Shown piece after piece: positions 58,291 to 64,000 of a stretch of 64,000 bases of DNA (positions are counted from its first letter, which is position 1; each line of letters starts with the position of its first letter). The stretch is from Blautia schinkii DSM 10518 (lineage in GTDB: Bacteria > Bacillota > Clostridia > Lachnospirales > Lachnospiraceae): NCBI GenBank assembly GCA_000702025.1, contig JNKJ01000029.1, positions 19,697 through 83,696 of the forward strand. Reading direction: 5' to 3'. The notes beneath the pieces were generated by a model. That model made no database searches, was not told the DNA's origin, and worked only from the letters and a program-made list of their open reading frames with translations. A program made the translations under genes and the position numbers.

Positions 58291-60499
58291 GGAGGAATTC
58301 TGTATCAGGCAGGAACGCTTTTCTGAAAAATGTGAGAAGCATTATGAAGGGATTTTCACGCAGGGGTCCGGATATCTGCATTTGAGAGGGTCTTATGAGG
58401 AGGGCCTATCTGATGCTGACCAGAGTGAGGAATATACGCGGCTTCCGGCCAATGTGACGCTTGAAAAATCTCGCAGCCCTCTTAGTAAATGGGGAACCTA
58501 TCTGCCGGGAGTTACAGGGAGACACCCGCTTTTGAGAGAGGAAATTGTAAATCTTCCATATCCGGCTGCTTTTTCCGTGGAGGCGGAAGGAATTCCCCTT
58601 GATATGGCAAAATGTCAGATCATCAATTACAGCCGATGGCTGGATATGCGGGACGGTGTTTTGTACAGATTTTTTAACTGGAGAGTGAAGGAGAATGTGA
58701 TACTTCAGGCATCGTACCGGCGTTTCGTGTCTGCCAAAAGGAAAAATCTTCTGGTTCAGGAGATAGAGTTTACCGTTTTCGGCGGACCGTGTACACTGAC
58801 GATGTATCATGATATTGATGAGCAAGTTAAGACAAACGGTTATGAGCACTTTATTACAAAAGAGAAAACTATCCGGGAGAATAAAATCGAGCTTTTCTGT
58901 GAGACAGACAACGGGGACAAAATAGGGATGTGTTCTCTGGCATGGTGTAATGATGAGAATAATGGTGAAAAGTTCAAACCATGCGGAAACAAGTGTGTGC
59001 TGGAAAAGGTTTTGACACAGGGAGATAAAATCCGGGTTAAAAAGCTGACAGGTGTATTGAATGAGGCTGACAGTGGGACGGAGGATAGGAGGAAGGGACT
59101 GTATGACCGGGTCCAGGATGCAGCAGACCATTTTAATGAATTATATGAGGAACATCAAAGACTTTGGGCACAACGTTGGGAGAAATCGCAAATAAAAATA
59201 GAGGGAAATCCACAGGATCAGAAGGTATTGAATTTTGCGGTTTATCACCTGCTGCGGTGTGGAAACCAGAAAGATTCCAGAGCGGCAATCTGTGCAAAAG
59301 GCTTTTCCGGGGAAGCATATTTCGGTCACTTTTTCTGGGATACGGAGATCTATCTTCTTCCTTTTTATTTGCACACAGACCCCGAAACAGCAATGCGTTT
59401 AGAGCGGTTCCGGGTGAAAACTCTTCCGGGAGCAAAGGCAAATGCACAGGCCTATGGCTATAGGGGCGCCAGGTATCCATGGGAATCTTCTGTTACAGGT
59501 GAGGAGCAGTGTCCTAATTGGCAGTATGCAGATCATGAGGTTCATGTGACCGCAGATGTAGTATTCGGAATGTGGCACGTATGGAAGGCTACGGGGGATG
59601 AGCAGTTTTTTAAGGAATGTGTTCCTGTTTTCGTAGAGACTGCCCGTTTTTGGATGGACAGAGTAGAGTGGAGGGAGGGGAGTGTCAATGTAAATGGAGT
59701 CATGGGACCGGATGAGTATGTGTGTTTATGTAACAATAATGCCTATACAAATGAAATGATCGCAAAGTCGCTGGAATACACGCTTATGGCCTTAGCCTGG
59801 GCACAGGAAAACGCTCCGGTTCTTTACGGTTCACTTGGGCTGGAGGAGGGTGAAGCGGGCGAATTCCGCAGATGTGCAAAAGCATTGAAGGTGCTCGGCA
59901 ATAGAAAAGGAATCATTCCACAATGTGACCATTTCGATGAATTGGAAGAACCGCATTTCCCACGGCTGTGGAAGGATAAAAGTAAACCATTCGGACAATT
60001 CATATCCCAGGAGCGTAACTATAGGACAAAAGCACTGAAGCAGGCAGATGTTTTGATGCTGCCTTACCTTTTCCCTCATGAAATGCACAGGGACCAAGTT
60101 CGGGCGAATTACAAGTATTATGAACCGTACACTACACATGATTCATCACTCTCCGCAGTAGTCCATGGAATTGTGTGCGCACAGCTTGGGGAAACGGAGG
60201 AGGCGTACACTTTCTTTCAGAAGGCTTGTTCTATAGATATGGGAGATGCTGCGGAGGAGACAGGAGGCGGAGCGGCGGAAGGCGTGCATATAGCGAACTG
60301 CGGCGGACTGTGGCAGGCGGTGGTCTATGGCTTTGCCGGTATGGACTACTGTTATGAGAATGAGGAACTGAGCTTTCATCCCCGGCTTCCTGAAGCTTGG
60401 AAAAGCCTGAGCTTTCCTGTATGCTGGAATGGAAAATATTATCAGGTGAAAATCATGGGAGAAGATGTAGAGATTAAGTCTCTAGAAAAGGATAAGTAA
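58268..60499 (+). CDS. GH65-family glycoside phosphorylase/hydrolase
   Basis: 743 aa, no signal peptide. GH65 layout: N-terminal beta-sandwich to about 270, (alpha/alpha)6 barrel with FGHFFWDTEIYLLPFYLHTD near 356, RVKTLPGAKANAQAYGYRGA, PWESSVTGEEQCPNW, and the general acid Glu in VNGVMGPDEYV (about Glu482) followed by NNNAYTNEM. GH65 enzymes mostly phosphorolyse alpha-glucosides such as maltose or kojibiose. Ribosome site GAAGGAGGAGG precedes ATG. Last gene of the operon, overlapping a convergent gene by 18 nt at its 3' end. Confidence 0.9.
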   Translation: MKPYQAYEEEFCIRQERFSEKCEKHYEGIFTQGSGYLHLRGSYEEGLSDADQSEEYTRLPANVTLEKSRSPLSKWGTYLPGVTGRHPLLREEIVNLPYPAAFSVEAEGIPLDMAKCQIINYSRWLDMRDGVLYRFFNWRVKENVILQASYRRFVSAKRKNLLVQEIEFTVFGGPCTLTMYHDIDEQVKTNGYEHFITKEKTIRENKIELFCETDNGDKIGMCSLAWCNDENNGEKFKPCGNKCVLEKVLTQGDKIRVKKLTGVLNEADSGTEDRRKGLYDRVQDAADHFNELYEEHQRLWAQRWEKSQIKIEGNPQDQKVLNFAVYHLLRCGNQKDSRAAICAKGFSGEAYFGHFFWDTEIYLLPFYLHTDPETAMRLERFRVKTLPGAKANAQAYGYRGARYPWESSVTGEEQCPNWQYADHEVHVTADVVFGMWHVWKATGDEQFFKECVPVFVETARFWMDRVEWREGSVNVNGVMGPDEYVCLCNNNAYTNEMIAKSLEYTLMALAWAQENAPVLYGSLGLEEGEAGEFRRCAKALKVLGNRKGIIPQCDHFDELEEPHFPRLWKDKSKPFGQFISQERNYRTKALKQADVLMLPYLFPHEMHRDQVRANYKYYEPYTTHDSSLSAVVHGIVCAQLGETEEAYTFFQKACSIDMGDAAEETGGGAAEGVHIANCGGLWQAVVYGFAGMDYCYENEELSFHPRLPEAWKSLSFPVCWNGKYYQVKIMGEDVEIKSLEKDK

Positions 60500-60895
60500 G
60501 TTTTTCACAATCCAGTTTCCTATGATCAGGGCGACGGCAATATAGAGATAAAAAATCCGCAGACGCATTCCCACGCGCAGTCTCCCGCCCGAGAGGAGTT
60601 CGATGGTGTTGGTGGTCATGAACCAGAGGTATACGGCCGCTGCATAAGGAACGGCAGGATAATAAGCCAACGCCATAAGCGGATGCCCGTTAAGCAGCAG
60701 GAACAAGGACCTGGTTGCACCACAGCCCGGGCAGTAAAGTCCTGTGACTGTGCGGAACCAGCATGGCATACCCTGAAAAAAGGAAACTCTGGTGATGAGC
60801 AGATAAAAGCAGGCCAGGGCAGCAAGCACGGCCCAGCCCAGCAGATACAGCAATCTGTTTTGATTATTTTGAAAGTCATTCATATTCTTTTTCAT
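60482..60895 (-). CDS. DUF2752 membrane protein
   Basis: 137 aa. Three hydrophobic segments (about 14-34, 64-95, 112-135) and the DUF2752 signature GLYCPGCGATRSLFLLLNGH near residue 53. Function unknown; the two Cys and the Arg suggest a conserved active or metal site. Its 3' end overlaps the GH65 gene on the other strand by 18 nt. It has its own promoter overlapping that of the divergent DUF975 gene. No good ribosome site before ATG 60895; ATG 60883 is possible. Confidence 0.82.
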   Translation of the reverse strand: MKKNMNDFQNNQNRLLYLLGWAVLAALACFYLLITRVSFFQGMPCWFRTVTGLYCPGCGATRSLFLLLNGHPLMALAYYPAVPYAAAVYLWFMTTNTIELLSGGRLRVGMRLRIFYLYIAVALIIGNWIVKNLLILF

Positions 60896-60905
60896 TTTTT
60901 ATACG

Positions 60906-60943
60906 CCCCCGTGATTATGGCTATTATAGCATGGTCACGGGGG
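60906..60943. promoter_or_regulatory. Inverted repeat across the DUF2752 promoter
   Basis: CCCCCGTGA (60906-60914) and TCACGGGGG (60935-60943) are perfect 9-bp inverted repeats centred on the -10 box, an operator-like arrangement. Confidence 0.5.
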
Positions 60944-60951
60944 TTGTACAA
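60923..60951 (-). promoter_or_regulatory. Promoter of the DUF2752 gene
   Basis: Minus strand TTGTAC (60951-60946), 17-bp spacer, TATAAT (60928-60923). Confidence 0.7.
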
Positions 60952-60971
60952 TTCCGGTGACGTGTTATAAT
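60944..60971 (+). promoter_or_regulatory. Promoter of the DUF975 gene
   Basis: TTGTAC (60944-60949), 16-bp spacer, TATAAT (60966-60971). Its -35 overlaps that of the divergent promoter through the palindrome TTGTACAA, so only one polymerase can bind at a time. Confidence 0.7.
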
Positions 60972-60984
60972 AAGGGAATAAAAG

Positions 60985-61083
60985 GCAGTAAAGCAGCCGT
61001 GTATCTTTGAGAGATATGTCTCAGGATATGGATTGAAATAAGGCTGCCGTAATCCCACTGGCTTCAAACGGTGGGGTAAGGTA
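60985..61083 (+). ncRNA. Possible structured leader of the DUF975 gene
   Basis: The leader between promoter and start can form AGCAGCC/GGCTGC, TGAGA-N6-TCTCA and CCCAC...GTGGG stems. The last part (CCACTGG...GGTAAGG) loosely recalls the 3' half of cobalamin riboswitches, but the core motifs are missing. Confidence 0.3.
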
Positions 61084-61112
61084 GTCGGAAGAAACAAGAA
61101 GAGGAGAAAGTG

Positions 61113-61964
61113 ATGACTAAAACCAGACGTCAATGGAAAGCTTACGCGAGGGAAATGCTGAGAGGCAACTATACCATACCGATTGTGGGTACTTTGGCTA
61201 TCGCCGGGATCAATTTTGTAGGGGGAAATCTGGGGTCAAGCCTGTTTCGCGGCAGTTCTCTGACCACGATTATTATCAGTCAGATTTTTATGTTTATTCT
61301 GTCGCTGATCATGTGTGTATTTACCGCTGGGCTTTCCTATATGTATATGAATATTGCAAGAGGAAGGAAGTATTCCCTGGGGGATATTTTGTTTCTATTT
61401 AAAAATCATCCTGACCGGGTGATCGTGGCAGGCTTTGTGCTGGCACTGATCGATGTGGTGGTGAATATCCCCTATTTTTATGTCAGCTACACGAAAGATC
61501 CGGGTGTGACCGCGGAAGAGAATGCGGAGTGGTTGTTAGTCCTCTCGTTCTATCTTTTGTTGGGAATAGTGCTGAACCTGCTGCTAACACTACCTTTTGT
61601 AATGACTTATTTCCTGCTGGCGGATGATTTGGAGCTGGGCGGCATAGATGCATTAAAGGCGAGCCTGGGGATGATGAAAGGTAATAAAGGTAAGTATCTG
61701 CTTCTGCAGCTCAGTTTTATACCGCTTCTGTTTTTAAGCGCATTTACGCTCTATATCGGACTTTTATGGCTTCTTCCGTATATGGAGATGTCCTCGGTGA
61801 TGTTTTACAGGGATTTGTGCGGAGAATTTGACCTGGGTGCGCAGCAGCCGCCCGTGCAGGGTACGGAAATGAACGGACAGGGTCCACAGGATTACTGGAA
61901 CAGGGTTGGTGATGACAGGCCAGGTGGTGACAGGCCCGGTGATGACTATAATTCTGAGGCTTAG
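61113..61964 (+). CDS. DUF975 integral membrane protein
   Basis: 283 aa. N-terminal RRQWKAYAREMLRGNYTIPI is the typical DUF975 start; six hydrophobic segments follow (about 20-40, 48-75, 100-125, 145-170, 195-225). The central LADDLELGGIDALKASLGMM is also conserved in the family. The hydrophilic tail is rich in G, D, P and Q (PGGDRPGDDYNSEA). Function unknown. Start ATG 61113, 6 nt after GAGGAG. Confidence 0.82.
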   Translation: MTKTRRQWKAYAREMLRGNYTIPIVGTLAIAGINFVGGNLGSSLFRGSSLTTIIISQIFMFILSLIMCVFTAGLSYMYMNIARGRKYSLGDILFLFKNHPDRVIVAGFVLALIDVVVNIPYFYVSYTKDPGVTAEENAEWLLVLSFYLLLGIVLNLLLTLPFVMTYFLLADDLELGGIDALKASLGMMKGNKGKYLLLQLSFIPLLFLSAFTLYIGLLWLLPYMEMSSVMFYRDLCGEFDLGAQQPPVQGTEMNGQGPQDYWNRVGDDRPGGDRPGDDYNSEA

Positions 61965-62045
61965 ACAACTGCCCATATAACTTGGGCTCAGCGAATAGAG
62001 GTTTATACAAAATAATGCGCTGTTTCTACAGGCAGTGGATAAAAC

Positions 62046-62080
62046 AATGAGGGCGTGTCGTAAATAGCACTGCCCTCATT
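62046..62080. terminator. Bidirectional terminator between DUF975 and DUF4190 genes
   Basis: AATGAGGGC (62046-62054) and GCCCTCATT (62072-62080); T-rich on the minus side (TTGTTTT). Confidence 0.75.
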
Positions 62081-62110
62081 TCTCATATATGTGCCCGGCG
62101 GCCCACTTTT

Positions 62111-62152
62111 CTTATAAAGCCGGCGGCTCATCTTATAAAGCCTGAGGCTCAT
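62111..62152 (-). repeat. 21-bp tandem repeat over a stop codon
   Basis: CTTATAAAGCCGGCGGCTCAT (first 20 bases read CTTATAAAGCCGGCGGCTCA) at 62111-62131 is repeated with two changes at 62132-62152. The repeat contains the stop codon and the last codons of the DUF4190 gene, so the second stop backs up the first. Confidence 0.75.
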
Positions 62153-62750
62153 TTTGTTTGAATAAATCTTGCAAATCGCGGCTGTAAGGCATATCCTGCG
62201 GACCGTTGTAATAGCGGTATGAATCATCCGGATATTCCTCAGCTGGGTCTTGACCATAGGGACTTTCCTCGTAGGGCTGTGTTTCGTATTCAAATGACTG
62301 AATACGCTGGTCTGTGTCTATATAACTAGAGAATGCAAACAGCATAATGGTAAGAATTATACCCAAAACTAAACCAGCGATAGAAAGACCAAGGCCGATT
62401 TTGGACGGGGTCTGCATAGACTCATGACCTTTTGACATTACAGCAATGATAATGCCGAGCGCTCCAAAAATAATACCGCCTGCCCCACAGCAAGAGCAAA
62501 CAATAGAAAGCACTCCCAGAATCAGCGCCGCAATCGACATACCGCTCACCGGCTGCGGTGTTTTAGGCGGACGTTGATAACCATTGTACTCATAATTCCC
62601 CCGGTTGGTATAATTTTGTTGTTCATCATAACCTTGTCGGCTGTTGTAATCTTCTTGCCTATCATAATCTTGTCGGCTATTATAATCTTGTCGGTTATCA
62701 TAATTTTGTTGTTTATCGTAATCCTGACGGTTATTTTCTTCAGAACTCAT
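62133..62750 (-). CDS. DUF4190 membrane protein with repetitive N-terminus
   Basis: 205 aa. Residues 1-58 are hydrophilic repeats of about six residues (DYDKQQNYDNRQDYNSRQDY and so on), encoded by near-tandem 18-bp units. Residues 70-135 hold two TM helices with the DUF4190 pattern (GMSIAALILGVLSIVCSCCG, GLGLSIAGLVLGIILTIMLF). The C-terminus is acidic and rich in Y, P, D. Start ATG 62750 behind GGAGG is preferred over 62762. Function unknown; the repeats may vary in number. Confidence 0.82.
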   Translation of the reverse strand: MSSEENNRQDYDKQQNYDNRQDYNSRQDYDRQEDYNSRQGYDEQQNYTNRGNYEYNGYQRPPKTPQPVSGMSIAALILGVLSIVCSCCGAGGIIFGALGIIIAVMSKGHESMQTPSKIGLGLSIAGLVLGIILTIMLFAFSSYIDTDQRIQSFEYETQPYEESPYGQDPAEEYPDDSYRYYNGPQDMPYSRDLQDLFKQNEPQAL

Positions 62751-63025
62751 ATAATCCTCCACTTTCAGTTATGGCTTTCTGTCGAAATATATTTCAATAT
62801 AGACAGTAACATTATAGCATCTATACTTGCCGGTAGCAAGAAATCCAGGAGCATAGACCAAAATTTTCAGGTGCATAAATTTCTATACGATGTTGGTAAT
62901 AGAATTCGGAACAAAAAAGAATGTTAATTTGCGAACTCCAGTGTTTGTGCTATAATGGACAAGACATAAATATCTTCACATTTATAGCCGAGACAAATTA
63001 TATGGACTAGATTTACGGAGGAAAT

Positions 63026-63484
63026 ATGGATTTTTTATTTAAGAAAGCAACACTGGAGGACTTAGACCTGTTGACAGCAACACGCATACAGGTACTGAGA
63101 GCAGCCAATAAGCTCGCAGATGATGTGGACATGAGCGAAGTGAAAAGCCAATCGTATAAATATTATGAAAAAGCACTTAGCGAGGACTCCCATATCGCAT
63201 ATCTAATATTTGACGGAGAGCAATTTATAGGAGCAGGCGGAGTCAGTTTTTTCCAGGTAATGCCCACCTACCACAATCCAAGCGGCAAAAAAGCATACAT
63301 CATGAACATGTACACCGCCCCACAATACCGTAGAAAAGGCATAGCCTATAAAACCCTGGACTTACTGGTACAAGCCGCCAAGGAGCGAGGCATTACCGCG
63401 ATATCCTTAGAAGCAACCGAGATGGGACGCCCATTATACGAAAAATATGGTTTTGTAAAAATGAACGACGAAATGGAGTTGTAA
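63026..63484 (+). CDS. GNAT family N-acetyltransferase
   Basis: 152 aa. Acetyl-CoA binding loop MNMYTAPQYRRKGIAYKTLD near residues 92-111, GITAISLEATEMGRPLYEKYGF near 125. Single GNAT domain, normal length; the substrate is unknown. Ribosome site GGAGGAA precedes ATG. A repeat element (D) begins 38 nt after the stop. Confidence 0.9.
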   Translation: MDFLFKKATLEDLDLLTATRIQVLRAANKLADDVDMSEVKSQSYKYYEKALSEDSHIAYLIFDGEQFIGAGGVSFFQVMPTYHNPSGKKAYIMNMYTAPQYRRKGIAYKTLDLLVQAAKERGITAISLEATEMGRPLYEKYGFVKMNDEMEL

Positions 63485-63521
63485 GGGCAGGAAGGACTAT
63501 CCGGCAGGCGACCAAACCTAT

Positions 63522-63689
63522 AAAGGGGGTGGGAACGTAGCGGAAGGTTTGGAGCAGGGGCTTGGGGGCTGAGGGGAGGTGTTCTATCTGCGTCAGGCTG
63601 ATTTGCGGAAGCGCGCCTGAAAATCCATTGCCTACGGAGACTTAGGCGCGAACGCTCTCGTGAGCGTCTTAGTCGCAGTTGGCAATTAG
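63522..63689. repeat. Palindromic repeat element, interrupted copy (D)
   Basis: Matches copy C in orientation: left end GGGGGTGGGAACGTAGCGG, arm at about 63545-63602, and the central module with its hairpin (GACTTAGGCGC...GCGTCTTAGTC, 63639-63674). The match stops sharply after TTAG at 63689; the second arm is missing and an IS110-family element follows. The other half is expected beyond the window. Confidence 0.8.
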
Positions 63690-64000
63690 ACAATATGTAA
63701 TGACCCCACATTTGTAAATTCGTGGATTTACCTGTATACTATGATTGGAAAAAACAAGATAGCAGGAATTACCGCATACAAATGGAGGTCATCAAATGGA
63801 TTATAACACAGTTTACGTTGGAATGGATGTTCATAAAGAAAGTTTTACACTTTGCAGCTTCACGATCGAGGAAGATAAAGCTTCCCATACCCAGAGGGTC
63901 AGATCTGATTACAGACAGGTCCTGAAGTATCTTGAGTTCCTACGTACCATCTACGGGGAGGATGCGCACTTCATATGTGGCTATGAGGCTGGCTGCCTTG
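63690..64000 (+). mobile_element. IS110-family insertion sequence, left part
   Basis: Starts where the repeat element ends (63689/63690) and contains the transposase start at 63796. Its right end is outside the window. The 106-nt non-coding left end is short for the IS110-group bridge RNA, so the RNA may be at the right end (IS1111-like). Confidence 0.75.
63796..64000 (+). CDS. IS110-family transposase, 5' part
   Basis: 68 codons before the window ends. MDYNTVYVGMDVHKESFTLC carries the first acidic residue (Asp11) of the DEDD RuvC-like active site that typifies IS110 recombinases; YGEDAHFICGYEAGCL near 55 is also typical. These enzymes use a structured RNA to choose targets and do not make target duplications. 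Ribosome site GGAGGT 6-8 nt before ATG. The remainder is outside the window. Confidence 0.9.
   Translation, partial: MDYNTVYVGMDVHKESFTLCSFTIEEDKASHTQRVRSDYRQVLKYLEFLRTIYGEDAHFICGYEAGCL

Noticed and set aside
60985..61083. Cobalamin riboswitch before DUF975
   Set aside because: Only loose similarity in the 3' part; the conserved core (AAxUCC and CCCGCxACUGU) is not present and the gene has no B12 link.
62580..62745. Repeats in the DUF4190 N-terminus as CRISPR or a minisatellite RNA
   Set aside because: They are imperfect 18-bp coding repeats inside a clear gene with ribosome site and membrane domain.

Overview
The window looks like chromosomal DNA of an anaerobic gut Firmicute, most likely a Lachnospiraceae (Blautia/Ruminococcus-type clostridium). 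Support: a V/A-type ATPase operon, AdhE under an apparent Rex operator, indolepyruvate:ferredoxin oxidoreductase, methylglyoxal synthase, long-form HPF, RF2 with the programmed frameshift, strong AGGAGG-type ribosome sites, and low- to mid-GC codon use. I cannot name the species. No rRNA, tRNA, CRISPR array or prophage was seen.

Layout. 1-4.7 kb: end of a V-type ATPase operon (C-F-A-B-D). 4.8-8.3 kb: an Rpn-like nuclease gene with a tandem-repeat tail, mgsA, and a MATE exporter. 8.4-13.8 kb: an amino-acid fermentation operon (structured leader, iorA, iorB, NSS transporter, aminotransferase). 13.8-18.5 kb: a LytTR-PAS regulator, an APH-like kinase, and adhE. 18.6-18.9 kb: palindromic repeat elements. 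19-23.4 kb: a GGDEF protein, a GNAT enzyme and typA/bipA. 23.7-29.5 kb: SSB-like protein, corrinoid adenosyltransferase-like protein, dapA, dapB, a low-complexity lipoprotein, an orphan eukaryotic-type HisA, RhuM and an IS66 remnant. 29.6-33.1 kb: hpf and secA. 33.2-38.9 kb: AraC regulator, Rrf2 regulator, a Cys-rich leader peptide, homocysteine synthase, cysK, a DapF-like protein and an alkyltransferase-like protein. 38.9-41.2 kb: a DnaJ-type chaperone and two more repeat elements in opposite orientation around a SnoaL-like gene. 41.3-46.8 kb: prfB and the aspartate-family operon (ACT protein, hom, ThrB-like mutase homologue, lysC). 46.9-60.5 kb: a secreted two-repeat protein, then a YesMN-type two-component system, sugar ABC importer and GH172/GH35-like/GH65 enzymes. 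60.5-64 kb: small membrane proteins, a GNAT enzyme, and a repeat element cut by an IS110-family insertion that runs off the window.

How genes work together. The ior operon reads as uptake, transamination and oxidative decarboxylation of (probably aromatic) amino acids. dapA/dapB, hom/lysC and the cys genes cover the aspartate and sulfur amino-acid pathways; the cys genes seem controlled by an Rrf2 protein and a polycysteine leader peptide. The 48-60 kb block is a self-contained glycan-use locus with its own sensor, regulator, importer and three intracellular enzymes.

Most unusual items: (1) a dispersed family of about 115-270 bp palindromic elements whose long arms differ between copies but stay self-complementary, one copy apparently interrupted by an IS110 element; (2) a 30-residue Cys-rich leader ORF before the cysteine genes; (3) an internal gene with its own ribosome site inside the Rpn-like gene; (4) a 17-bp-closed structured leader before iorA; (5) a DapF homologue with serine in place of both catalytic cysteines.
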